Below, piece after piece: positions 1 through 6,613 of a stretch of DNA of 10,822 bases. The position numbers and the translations under genes are program-made. Position 1 is the stretch's first letter. The number at the start of each line of letters is the position of its first letter. The DNA is taken from NCBI GenBank assembly GCA_027625225.1, contig JAQBWG010000038.1:1-10822 (forward strand), read 5' to 3'. This DNA comes from Chloroflexota bacterium (GTDB lineage: Bacteria; Chloroflexota; Dehalococcoidia; Lucifugimonadales; VGZR01). The notes under the pieces were generated by a model that did not search any database, had not been told where the DNA came from, and saw only the letters and a list, made by a program, of their open reading frames with translations.

Positions 1-10
1 TGGTAGCCAT
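1..10 (-). CDS. Possible 5' end of a leftward gene (first codons only)
   Basis: Reading the minus strand, an ATG lies at 10-8, followed by GCT ACC before the window ends. A purine-rich AGGGAG (complement of 17-22) sits six bases upstream of it, which is an ideal Shine-Dalgarno distance. A promoter-like pair further upstream (59-87) points the same way. Only Met-Ala-Thr is visible, so nothing can be said about the product. The claim rests on initiation signals alone. A 6-base hairpin (TGGCT/AGCCA, about 22-35) would sit in the leader and overlaps the ribosome binding site. Confidence 0.35.
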
Positions 11-58
11 ATGCATCTCCCTGGCTGTTTAGCCAAGTATGTCTGTGGAGTTTTCGCC

Positions 59-87
59 ATTGTACGACGGGGCCACGATGCCCACAA
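59..87 (-). promoter_or_regulatory. Candidate sigma-70 promoter for the leftward gene
   Basis: On the minus strand TTGTGG (complement of 82-87) is followed after exactly 17 bases by TACAAT (complement of 59-64). The -10 box matches five of six consensus bases and the -35 box three of six. Transcription would start near position 52 and give a leader of about 40 bases before the candidate ATG at position 10. The agreement with the start signals at 8-22 supports it, but the -35 box is weak. Confidence 0.4.
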
Positions 88-93
88 GCAAAG

Positions 94-176
94 GTGATTC
101 GTCGAAGGATATCCCCAGTCCCGCGTGAGACGAATTTCAAAGAAGCATTCCGCGACGAATCACACGAGCTGGGGAT
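94..176. repeat. Two crossing inverted repeats between divergent promoters
   Basis: GTGATTCGTCG (94-104) has a perfect reverse complement at 153-163. ATCCCCAG (111-118) has one at 169-176. The arms come in the order A, B, A', B', so the two pairs cross instead of nesting, and the two pairs have almost the same offset (59 and 58 bases). GACGAAT also occurs a third time at 129-135, so arm A could pair locally with that copy instead. The block lies upstream of the predicted start points of both flanking promoters. It is therefore more likely a cluster of protein-binding sites on DNA than a leader RNA, although a small untracked RNA with a pseudoknot is possible. I do not recognise the element. 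Confidence 0.55.
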
Positions 177-212
177 GTTGCTTTTGAAGGGTCGTGATGC
201 GCCGCATCGTAT

Positions 213-241
213 TTGACACCCCTATACCCATATACTATGAT
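213..241 (+). promoter_or_regulatory. Strong sigma-70 promoter of the tRNA cluster
   Basis: TTGACA (213-218) is a perfect -35 box. It is followed after 17 bases by TATGAT (236-241), which matches five of six -10 bases. Transcription should start near 248, about 17 bases before tRNA-Met. No other convincing promoter is visible between the five tRNA genes, so they may form one transcript. Confidence 0.8.
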
Positions 242-264
242 TTCCGCTAGGAACGTCTCTGCGA

Positions 265-336
265 GGCAAGGTAGCTCAGCGGCAGAGCGGGCGCTTCATA
301 AGCGCTAGGTCACAGGTTCGAACCCTGTCCTTGCCA
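265..336 (+). tRNA. tRNA-Met (CAT)
   Basis: A full 72-base cloverleaf is visible: acceptor GGCAAGG/CCTTGCC with discriminator A336, D-arm GCTC/GAGC, anticodon stem GGCGC/GCGCT (one G-T pair) around loop TTCATAA, and T-arm ACAGG/CCTGT around TTCGAAC. The anticodon is CAT. The first acceptor pair is a normal G-C and the anticodon stem lacks the three stacked G-C pairs of initiators, so this is an elongator tRNA. A tRNA-Ile whose CAT is modified to lysidine cannot be fully excluded, but the overall sequence resembles elongator Met. The 3' CCA is not encoded: ACCC follows the acceptor stem. Confidence 0.93.
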
Positions 337-427
337 CCCGATATGATACAAATCCGACCCTCCGTCGCATATCAGTGGGACTGGTGTATCGAAACCAGGC
401 AAGCACCTTAACACACGCTATCAGTCT

Positions 428-503
428 GGGCGGTTAGCTCAGTGGTTAGAGCACCTGCTTCACACGCAGGGGGTCAGAGGTTCGAATCCTCTATCGCCCA
501 CCA
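428..503 (+). tRNA. tRNA-Val (CAC)
   Basis: The cloverleaf has acceptor GGGCGGT/ATCGCCC, D-arm GCTC/GAGC, anticodon stem CCTGC/GCAGG around TTCACAC, and T-arm AGAGG/CCTCT around TTCGAAT. Anticodon CAC reads GTG (valine). The CCA tail is encoded (501-503). It differs from the second valine tRNA at 791-866 at only three positions. Confidence 0.95.
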
Positions 504-549
504 TACCAAAATTGATTCAACGGACAGTGAGTATAGCTATGGTTTCCAG

Positions 550-635
550 GCCGAAGTGGCGGAACGGCAGACGCGCTACGTTCAGGGCGTAGTGCCCGTA
601 AGGGTGTGTGGGTTCAAATCCCACCTTCGGCACCA
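550..635 (+). tRNA. tRNA-Leu (CAG)
   Basis: This is a class II tRNA of 86 bases. The acceptor stem is GCCGAAG/CTTCGGC, the anticodon stem CTACG/CGTAG surrounds TTCAGGG, and the T-arm is GTGGG/CCCAC. The long variable arm (TGCCC GTAA GGGTG) is typical of leucine tRNAs. Anticodon CAG reads CTG. The CCA tail is encoded (633-635). Confidence 0.95.
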
Positions 636-660
636 CCCGACGAATTTCCTGGATATTCAT

Positions 661-734
661 GCGCTTGTAGCTCAGTTGGATAGAGCGCAGCCCTGCGAAG
701 GCTGAGGTCGTGGGTTCAAGTCCCGCCAAGCGCA
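661..734 (+). tRNA. tRNA-Arg (GCG)
   Basis: All 74 positions fit a cloverleaf: acceptor GCGCTTG/CAAGCGC, D-arm GCTC/GAGC, anticodon stem CAGCC/GGCTG around CTGCGAA, five-base variable loop AGGTC, and T-arm GTGGG/CCCGC around TTCAAGT. The anticodon is GCG, which reads CGC and CGU. Most bacteria use an ACG anticodon, deaminated to inosine, for this box, so GCG is uncommon. CCA is not encoded. A run of five T follows at 736-740, but no separate terminator hairpin is seen. Confidence 0.93.
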
Positions 735-790
735 CTTTTTACGCACAGGCTCACTGTTCACACCGACGTGTATTGTCTCGGGGTATTTCT

Positions 791-866
791 GGGCGATTAG
801 CTCAGTGGTTAGAGCACCTGCTTTACACGCAGGGAGTCAGAGGTTCGAATCCTCTATCGCCCACCA
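791..866 (+). tRNA. tRNA-Val (TAC)
   Basis: The acceptor stem is GGGCGAT/ATCGCCC, the anticodon stem CCTGC/GCAGG surrounds TTTACAC, and the T-arm is AGAGG/CCTCT. Anticodon TAC reads GTA and probably other GTN codons after wobble modification. The CCA tail is encoded (864-866). This is the last tRNA of the cluster, and no clear terminator follows in the 132 bases before the next gene. Confidence 0.95.
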
Positions 867-998
867 TACGTACAGTGATGATGAACCCGATACGGAACGG
901 ACGGCAGACCTAAAATCGAACGTGAAGGCTGTGTTTCCCTACCCTGATTAATTCCGAACGGTGGTCTTCGAAGGCGTTTACACAACACAGGAGGCGGT

Positions 999-1970
999 AT
1001 GGCGGACCTAACACGAGCGCGTGACGTTGCGCAGAAAATGATTGAGAACGTCAAACGGGTCATCGTGGGTAAAGACCGCGCCGTAGAACTCGGACTGATA
1101 GCGATTATGTGTCAGGGGCATATCCTCATCGAGGACGTGCCCGGTGTAGGGAAAACGATGCTAGCAAGGAGCCTTGCGCGTTCTTGCGGCAGTTCCTTCC
1201 GCCGAATCCAATTCACTCCCGACCTTCTTCCCAGCGACATCACGGGCGTTTCTATATACAACCAAAAAATGAGCGAGTTCGAGTTCAAAAAGGGCCCTAT
1301 CTTCGCTCAAGTCGTTCTGGCGGACGAAATCAACAGGGCCACCCCCAAAACTCAATCGGCACTACTGGAAGCCATGGAAGAGCGCCAGGTCACGGTAGAG
1401 GGCGTCACTCATCCCGTCCCCAGGCCGTTCACCGTCATGGCAACGCAGAACCCTGTCGAATATGAAGGCACATTTCCTTTGCCCGAAGCACAGCTCGACC
1501 GCTTTTTCCTCATCATCACCCTCGGCTACCCAAGTCCAGAAGAAGAATTGCGCATCATTGACGGCCAGCAGACGGCCCATCCCATCGAGTCTTTGGAATC
1601 GGTCGCATCTCCCGAAGACATCCAGGTGCTGCAGGACACCACCCGCAGCGTATTCGTGGACGAGCTAGTCAAACAGTATGCCATCACGCTCAATAGGCAG
1701 ACACGCTCCAACGAGGACATTTCGCTTGGCAGCTCCCCCCGTGGTTCACTCGCACTGGTTCGCGGCGCACAGGCTCTCGCGCTCATCCGGGGTCGCGACT
1801 ATGTGCTCCCCGACGATGTGAAGGAGCTGGCGGTGCCTGTCATGGCGCACAGAATCATCGTTTCTGCCGCAGCACGGATGCGCGGTATTCAAGGGTCGAA
1901 TATCATCTCCAGCCTTGTGGACAAAACACCCGTCCCCGGCGCACAGGTGCGAGGCGTAGTGAAAACGTGA
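999..1970 (+). CDS. MoxR family AAA+ ATPase
   Basis: The 323-residue protein has the MoxR layout. Walker A (GVGKT, residues 49-53) follows the family-typical EDVPG. Walker B with its following sensor region is VVLADEINRATPKTQ (about 105-119). Sensor 1 is MATQNP (148-152), followed by the MoxR signature EYEGTFPLPEAQLDRF (154-169). The sensor 2 helix begins at GSSPRG (244-249) and leads into the C-terminal lid. MoxR ATPases are thought to act as chaperones that mature or insert partner proteins, often ones with a von Willebrand A fold. The partner gene (DUF58) follows 10 bases downstream. The start is supported by AGGAGG at 989-994, four bases before the ATG. The 132-base gap upstream holds no convincing promoter; TAAAAT at 911-916 is a -10 candidate without a -35 partner. 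Confidence 0.95.
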   Translation: MADLTRARDVAQKMIENVKRVIVGKDRAVELGLIAIMCQGHILIEDVPGVGKTMLARSLARSCGSSFRRIQFTPDLLPSDITGVSIYNQKMSEFEFKKGPIFAQVVLADEINRATPKTQSALLEAMEERQVTVEGVTHPVPRPFTVMATQNPVEYEGTFPLPEAQLDRFFLIITLGYPSPEEELRIIDGQQTAHPIESLESVASPEDIQVLQDTTRSVFVDELVKQYAITLNRQTRSNEDISLGSSPRGSLALVRGAQALALIRGRDYVLPDDVKELAVPVMAHRIIVSAAARMRGIQGSNIISSLVDKTPVPGAQVRGVVKT

Positions 1971-1980
1971 ACGAATTACC

Positions 1981-3246
1981 ATGATGCGCATCGTTCCCCG
2001 TAAGCGGCTGTATCTCATCGTCATCCTACTAGCGGTGACGACAGTGACAGCGCTCGCGACAGGACTGGGAATCTTCTACCGGTTGCTGTACATCATGGCC
2101 CTGGCGGCCGGCCTCAGTTTCATATGGAGCTGGCTCAGCCTCAAAGCGTTGAATGTCGTAGTTGATCGCCGCCGCCTGCAAGTCCAAGTGGGCGACCCTC
2201 TCAACGAAAATATCACCGTCGAGAACCTTTCGAAGCTGCCACGTCCGGGCATCGTAGTAGAGGACACCAGCGACCTTCCCGGTTTCTCTACCGGTAGGGT
2301 CGTCCACCTCGGACCGAGTAGCAGACAATCATGGATCGCTACCGGAACGGCAAGAAAACGAGGTCTCTATACTCTGGGGCCTATCCGGCTATCGTGTATC
2401 GACCCCTTCGGCCTGTTTAATACCGAGCAGATTCGCCACGGCTCAGTATCGGTAGTAGTGTACCCAAAAACCTATGAAGTACCCGAGTTCTCCATGCCTG
2501 CCGCCCTTCTATCGGGCGAAAGTTCTCTGAAAAAACGTACGCACGATTTAACCCCGTATGCATCGAGTATTCGTGAGTACGCTGCCGGGGATAGCTTAAG
2601 CCGGGTACACTGGAATAGCACCGCCCGTCTTGGCAAGTTGATGTCCAAGGATTTCGACGAAGGTCGCTCCAGCGATGTGTGGGTTGTTGTAGACCTCCAT
2701 CGGGATGTTCAGGCGGGAACACTGGAAGACAGCACCGACGAATACGCCGTTTCAATCGGCGCTTCGTTGGCAAAGCGCTTCCTGGCAACGGGGCTACCCG
2801 TAGGCATGTTGGTATACGGCGACAAGAAATACGTCGTTCCGGCTGAGACAGGGTCGGGGCAGCTTGACCAGATGATGGAATATCTGGCCAGAGCAAAAGC
2901 AACAGGCAATGTCACGCTGGGAGAAGCCTTACCCAAAGATGAAGCTCTGTGGACAAATCACACCACCCTTATAGTTATCACCGCATCGCCTAGACAGGAA
3001 TGGGTAACGGCACTCCAAGAACTTATGCGACGGCGCGTCCGGATTGCCTCCGTGCTGCTAGATGGTCGCTCTTTCGGAGGATTCTTCGATTCTCGAGAGG
3101 CTCTGAAGTATTTAGATAACGCTGGCGTCCCAACCTATCTGGTGAGGAATGGCGAGAACGTCTCAGTAGCGCTTAGTCGTGTGCATAACGCAACTGAAAC
3201 CAATTCTTCAATACGACCTGAACTGGTAGGGACGGTGGCATCGTGA
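1981..3246 (+). CDS. DUF58 domain protein, membrane-anchored
   Basis: The 421-residue protein begins with a basic N-terminus and two hydrophobic segments (about 11-29 and 33-53), so it is probably anchored in the cell membrane. A beta-rich region follows and contains DPFGLF (141-146). The DUF58 signature runs over about 197-228 (IREYAAGD, then RVHWNSTARLGKLMSKDF). After it comes a von Willebrand A-like strand VWVVVD (233-238). The usual metal-site pattern DxSxS is not kept; the residues are DLHRD. DUF58 proteins regularly accompany MoxR and are likely its substrates or adaptors; their biochemical role is not settled. Two adjacent ATG codons (1981, 1984) are possible starts, and neither has a good ribosome binding site. 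Reinitiation after the moxR stop 10 bases upstream is plausible. The gene ends in a GTGA overlap with the next one. Confidence 0.92.
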   Translation: MMRIVPRKRLYLIVILLAVTTVTALATGLGIFYRLLYIMALAAGLSFIWSWLSLKALNVVVDRRRLQVQVGDPLNENITVENLSKLPRPGIVVEDTSDLPGFSTGRVVHLGPSSRQSWIATGTARKRGLYTLGPIRLSCIDPFGLFNTEQIRHGSVSVVVYPKTYEVPEFSMPAALLSGESSLKKRTHDLTPYASSIREYAAGDSLSRVHWNSTARLGKLMSKDFDEGRSSDVWVVVDLHRDVQAGTLEDSTDEYAVSIGASLAKRFLATGLPVGMLVYGDKKYVVPAETGSGQLDQMMEYLARAKATGNVTLGEALPKDEALWTNHTTLIVITASPRQEWVTALQELMRRRVRIASVLLDGRSFGGFFDSREALKYLDNAGVPTYLVRNGENVSVALSRVHNATETNSSIRPELVGTVAS

Positions 3247-5804
3247 CCGCCGAAGCCATCTCCCATTTTCCTCGAGAACTCGTTGCAGTATTGCCGCGAC
3301 TTCCGAAGCCGGTAGAGAAAGCGTACGCAATTCTCACTCCCAAGCAGGGCTGGCTTGGAGCCCTGCTTCTACTGGGTGTACTACTCACAGTGACCGTGAC
3401 CATTGCGAAAGCTGAATGGACAGAAGCGCCCGGCATCATCCAATTGACTGCGTATTCGTTCATAGCCGGCTTGCTCCTGGCGAAAGTGCGGACAAAGTGG
3501 CTGCCGTGGCCTTTACTTATCCTTGTCGGTCTGTTTTTCGGCCTTACAAGCATTTGGTGGCAAGCCTCACGTCTGGTGATTCAAGAACCGCTGCCGGAAC
3601 AGTTCCGCCTCGTCGGTGTCCGGCTATACGACTGGTACATCGCAGCTTCAACAGGCGGGATTAGTACAGACTTGCTGCCGTTTGCAATGGGACTACTAAC
3701 CGGCACCTGGCTCCTCGGCTTCCTTAGTTCATGGGCACTATTCCGCAGAAGCATTTTCTGGGTAGTCGTAGTTCTGGGTGGTATTGCACTCTTTACCCAT
3801 GTGAGCTTCCTGCCTGAAGAACTCTCGCTGAGCTTCTTTATGTTCATGTTTTTCGCTGTACTACTTATCGCCAGGATGTCCTTCCTACAACGCCAGCAGG
3901 AATGGCAACAGGCAGAGATAGAAACACCTCCCAAAACCGGCTGGTTCTCGATGAACTGGGCCTTGAGCCTTGCTGCAGCCATCCTCATCATCGCTGCTGT
4001 TCTACCTGGGGCGCTATACGTCTCCAGAACAGTCTCCCGAGCTTGGACAGCAGGTCGGACACCGGTCGAAAACCTGGAAGGAGGATTTACCCGACTGGTT
4101 ACAGGGGTTGACTCAAAGAAGAACCTGCCAGGCAGATTGTTTGGAGACACACTACCTTTTCTTGGTGAAATCAACTTCAATGGCGAAGTCGTATTTTGGG
4201 CCGACACTGAATACGCTTCATACTGGCTCTCGCGGACATATAGTGAATACACAGCCAAAGGCTGGATCGCGGGAGATACCATTGATTTTGAAGTTGGCCC
4301 CGAGACTGTTTTCCCTTCGACTACCGACTCTCTCAAACGCTCAGCCGTGCCTCAGCGGCTGCAAGTCATGTTCAAGACCGAGGGATTGCTGGCAGGTGGC
4401 AACCTTGAATGGCTAAGTAGGGAGGCGGTCATCGAAACCCTTGCCCCAAAGGAATTCAAGGTCAATCTCCTTGACGCCGGCGATGACCATGAGTTCCCTG
4501 CTGATATCCAACTTGTAGCAGAGACACTACGTGAAGAATTGAATACGCCTTCGGTATCCTTTGTAGAGTCCACTATCGGTTCCTTACTCCCAAATGACCT
4601 GGTAATTACCAGCATCGAGTTCGTCCCCGATGAAAAGGTTGAACCAATTGTCCGGGCCATTACCCTACAACGCAAAGACCCCATCAGCCCGGAGGTCGTC
4701 TCTTTCTATTTCAAAGACGACCTGCTGAAAGACGAGACCTATGCCATGGTCTCGTTGGTATCCACAGCTACCGACGATGACTTACGCCTGGCAAATACAA
4801 ACTACTCAAGCACCATGCGTGACCACTACCTCCAGCTCCCATCCTCACTGCCGCAACGCGTGCGCGACCTTGCAATAGCATTGACTCGGAACGCAGATAC
4901 TCCATTGGACAAGGCGCGAGCGGTCGAAACGTATTTGCGTAGCTCTGAATTCACCTATTCCCAGGATATTGATAAACCCCCCGATGGCACCGATGGTGTT
5001 GATCACTTTCTTTTCGAGTCGAAGACGGGATATAGCGATTACTTCGCCTCCGCGATGACTGTCCTTATGCGTGCAGTAGGCGTTCCGGCCCGTATGGCTG
5101 CGGGGTATGCCCCGGGTGAGGTAAGCCCTGAGCTGGGGCTTTTGGCTGTACGTGACACAGATAGCCACGGATGGACACAGGTCTACTTCCCTGGATATGG
5201 ATGGGTAGACTTTGAACCTACACCCAATTGGCCGGAGCATCAACGAGTCATGGGCCTGCCGAATGCAGGCATCCCGGGTGCGCTTGGTGTTGGCCAGACC
5301 GTACAAACTGAAGACGCGGGACAGCTCGATAGGTTCTTGTTCCCTGCGGAAATCTCCAACATCGGCTTGGGAAGCTCTGGATTGGGTGGAACGCGACCAG
5401 GGTTAAGCCTTACCCGCATCTTCACAATTGTCGGAGGGTTACTGGGTGGAATCATCTTATTACTCGGCCTATCCAGGCTTGTCTGGCACCTAATGATTGC
5501 TGGGCTCACACCCGTCGAGCGTGTATACGCAAGCATGGGCCGATTGGGCCGATTGGCTGGAGTCATGCGTTCCCCAAGTACCACGCCGCAAGAGTTCGCC
5601 ACAGCTATCACCGCAGCCGTTCCACGGGTCGCCAGTGATGCAAGCCTTGTAGCTTCCCAGTTTTCCGTGAGTCGCTACGGCGGCCGCGAACCATCGGAAG
5701 AAGACCAGCATCGCCTCCAAAGTGCGTGGAGGTCAGTACGACGGGCTTTATTGAAGCGAATCCTTCGCAGACTGATGCCTCTCAGGGCCAGTGCGACAGC
5801 ATGA
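3243..5804 (+). CDS. TgpA-type membrane transglutaminase-like protein, catalytic Cys replaced by Ser
   Basis: The 853-residue protein has about six or seven N-terminal transmembrane segments (roughly 36-54, 64-81, 87-105, 143-165, 170-187, 194-212, 238-258), then a large soluble, probably extracytoplasmic, domain. The transglutaminase core lies at about 545-661. One more membrane segment follows at 724-746, and a cytoplasmic tail resembling DUF4129 (about 757-840). This is the TgpA/DUF3488 architecture. Core motifs are clear: HFLFESKTGYSDYFASAM (588-605), VPARMAAGY (614-622), SHGW (641-644) and GWVDFEPTP (653-661). The residue aligned with the nucleophilic Cys (normally GYCDYFAS or GFCEHYAS) is Ser598, codon AGC at 5034-5036. 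The acid of the triad, normally Asp in DPTP, is Glu658; His642 is kept. Ordinary protease or transglutaminase activity is therefore doubtful. The GTG start overlaps the DUF58 stop by four bases, and AGGGACGG (3228-3235) may be its ribosome binding site. Confidence 0.92.
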   Translation: MTAEAISHFPRELVAVLPRLPKPVEKAYAILTPKQGWLGALLLLGVLLTVTVTIAKAEWTEAPGIIQLTAYSFIAGLLLAKVRTKWLPWPLLILVGLFFGLTSIWWQASRLVIQEPLPEQFRLVGVRLYDWYIAASTGGISTDLLPFAMGLLTGTWLLGFLSSWALFRRSIFWVVVVLGGIALFTHVSFLPEELSLSFFMFMFFAVLLIARMSFLQRQQEWQQAEIETPPKTGWFSMNWALSLAAAILIIAAVLPGALYVSRTVSRAWTAGRTPVENLEGGFTRLVTGVDSKKNLPGRLFGDTLPFLGEINFNGEVVFWADTEYASYWLSRTYSEYTAKGWIAGDTIDFEVGPETVFPSTTDSLKRSAVPQRLQVMFKTEGLLAGGNLEWLSREAVIETLAPKEFKVNLLDAGDDHEFPADIQLVAETLREELNTPSVSFVESTIGSLLPNDLVITSIEFVPDEKVEPIVRAITLQRKDPISPEVVSFYFKDDLLKDETYAMVSLVSTATDDDLRLANTNYSSTMRDHYLQLPSSLPQRVRDLAIALTRNADTPLDKARAVETYLRSSEFTYSQDIDKPPDGTDGVDHFLFESKTGYSDYFASAMTVLMRAVGVPARMAAGYAPGEVSPELGLLAVRDTDSHGWTQVYFPGYGWVDFEPTPNWPEHQRVMGLPNAGIPGALGVGQTVQTEDAGQLDRFLFPAEISNIGLGSSGLGGTRPGLSLTRIFTIVGGLLGGIILLLGLSRLVWHLMIAGLTPVERVYASMGRLGRLAGVMRSPSTTPQEFATAITAAVPRVASDASLVASQFSVSRYGGREPSEEDQHRLQSAWRSVRRALLKRILRRLMPLRASATA

Positions 5805-6310
5805 ATCGCTGGTTCGACGTATTTGAAACCGAGGCAGGATGGATGGGTCTTGTAATTACGGAGAAGGGCGTGCGCTCAGGCACAATGGCACTTTCGTCCC
5901 CCGACCAATGCATCATGGAGCTGGGTCATGAACTAGATGGTGCGGAGCAGTCCTCTCGGCACCTTGCGAAATTACGCAGCAGAATACAGCAATACTTCGC
6001 AGGGAAGCGCACGGATTTTTCGGATGTAGTACTAGACCTTGAGGATGCCGGCCCGTTTCAGAGAGCTGCATGGGAAGCCACGCGCACTATCCCGTGGGGC
6101 GAGACCCGCAGCTACCAGTGGATAGCTGCTTACGCCGGCAAGCCCCGTGCGCCTCGTGCGGCAGGCCAGGCGATGTCCCGTAACCGCATCCCTATCATCG
6201 TGCCATGCCATCGTGTGATTGCAAGCGATGGGCGTCTCGGTGGTTACGGTGGAGGGGCTTCAGGGCTCGCTCTTAAACGCCGTTTACTTTCCATGGAAGG
6301 CGCTGTGTAA
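5801..6310 (+). CDS. ogt: O6-alkylguanine-DNA alkyltransferase
   Basis: This 169-residue protein transfers the alkyl group from O6-alkylguanine (or O4-alkylthymine) in DNA to its own cysteine, a single-turnover repair reaction. The active-site motif VPCHRV places the acceptor Cys at residue 136. Other family signatures are IPWGETRSY (about 97-105), the helix-turn-helix part with RAAGQAMSRN (about 119-128), and LGGYGGG (146-152). The length fits the family. I chose the ATG at 5801 because it forms an ATGA overlap with the transglutaminase stop and because family similarity begins right after it. A GTG at 5726 would add 25 residues that look like out-of-frame reading of the previous gene. No good ribosome binding site is present, so translation may depend on coupling to the upstream gene. 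Its stop is 4 bases from the stop of the convergent gene. Confidence 0.93.
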   Translation: MNRWFDVFETEAGWMGLVITEKGVRSGTMALSSPDQCIMELGHELDGAEQSSRHLAKLRSRIQQYFAGKRTDFSDVVLDLEDAGPFQRAAWEATRTIPWGETRSYQWIAAYAGKPRAPRAAGQAMSRNRIPIIVPCHRVIASDGRLGGYGGGASGLALKRRLLSMEGAV

Positions 6311-6314
6311 TCGG

Positions 6315-6566
6315 CTATTCGACAGAGTCACCGGCAAGCGGTTCCTCATCTTCCAATACCTGCTGAAGGCGTTCCTCCAGAAGCTGTTTAGCCTTGTAAA
6401 TCTTCGTCTCATCTACAAGAACACGGACGGGCTTGGGGGCAATTCCGAGAAATGTTGAAGTGTCCCCTGCCATAAGCATCGCATCAATGGCTTCTTCCTC
6501 TAGCAGGTTCCGCCATAATTCGGCTTCAAGTTGACCGGACGCAGTAGCAAGATATGTCCACTTCAT
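6315..6566 (-). CDS. DUF2007 family small protein
   Basis: This 83-residue protein matches the DUF2007 pattern: an opening strand WTYLATASGQLEAELWRNLL (residues 3-22), then EEEAIDAML, FLG, VRVLVDE and a closing helix with KAKQLLEE. It is a small ferredoxin-like fold sometimes annotated as a putative signal-transducing or ACT-like domain; its function is unknown. No signal peptide or membrane segment is seen, so it should be cytoplasmic. It lies 47 bases downstream of dnaE on the same strand and may be the second gene of that operon. A TATACT box (complement of 6576-6581) just nine bases before the ATG could give an almost leaderless separate transcript, but no good -35 box accompanies it. The ribosome binding site is poor. 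Confidence 0.8.
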   Translation of the reverse strand: MKWTYLATASGQLEAELWRNLLEEEAIDAMLMAGDTSTFLGIAPKPVRVLVDETKIYKAKQLLEERLQQVLEDEEPLAGDSVE

Positions 6567-6613
6567 CGTGATGCAAGTATAGCCGACCTGGAAGTCAGCA
6601 CGTAAGGCTGTAC

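Noticed and set aside
2..94. A plus-strand open frame from the left edge ending in TGA at 92-94 (possible gene tail)
   Set aside because: The predicted peptide resembles no family I know, and the region carries a minus-strand promoter, ribosome binding site and start codon that fit better.
28..138. A minus-strand open frame encoding about 35 residues and ending in VGIVAPSYNGENSTDILG
   Set aside because: It has no start codon after the preceding in-frame stop and no recognisable domain, and it runs across the promoter and the inverted repeats. It is probably chance, although it could be a gene remnant.
381..398. CTGGT/ACCAG hairpin between tRNA-Met and tRNA-Val
   Set aside because: The stem is only five pairs and no T run follows, so it is not convincing as a terminator.
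757..789. TTCACA followed by TATTTC as an internal promoter before tRNA-Val(TAC)
   Set aside because: The spacer of 21 bases is too long and the -10 box matches poorly.
442..913. Open frames running through the tRNA cluster on both strands
   Set aside because: Their peptides are translations of tRNA genes (for example VAQLDRAQP and RLAQWLEHLL), a common annotation artefact.
5726..5800. GTG start adding 25 residues to ogt
   Set aside because: The extra stretch overlaps the end of the transglutaminase gene, does not resemble Ogt N-termini, and the ATGA overlap at 5801 is a better start.
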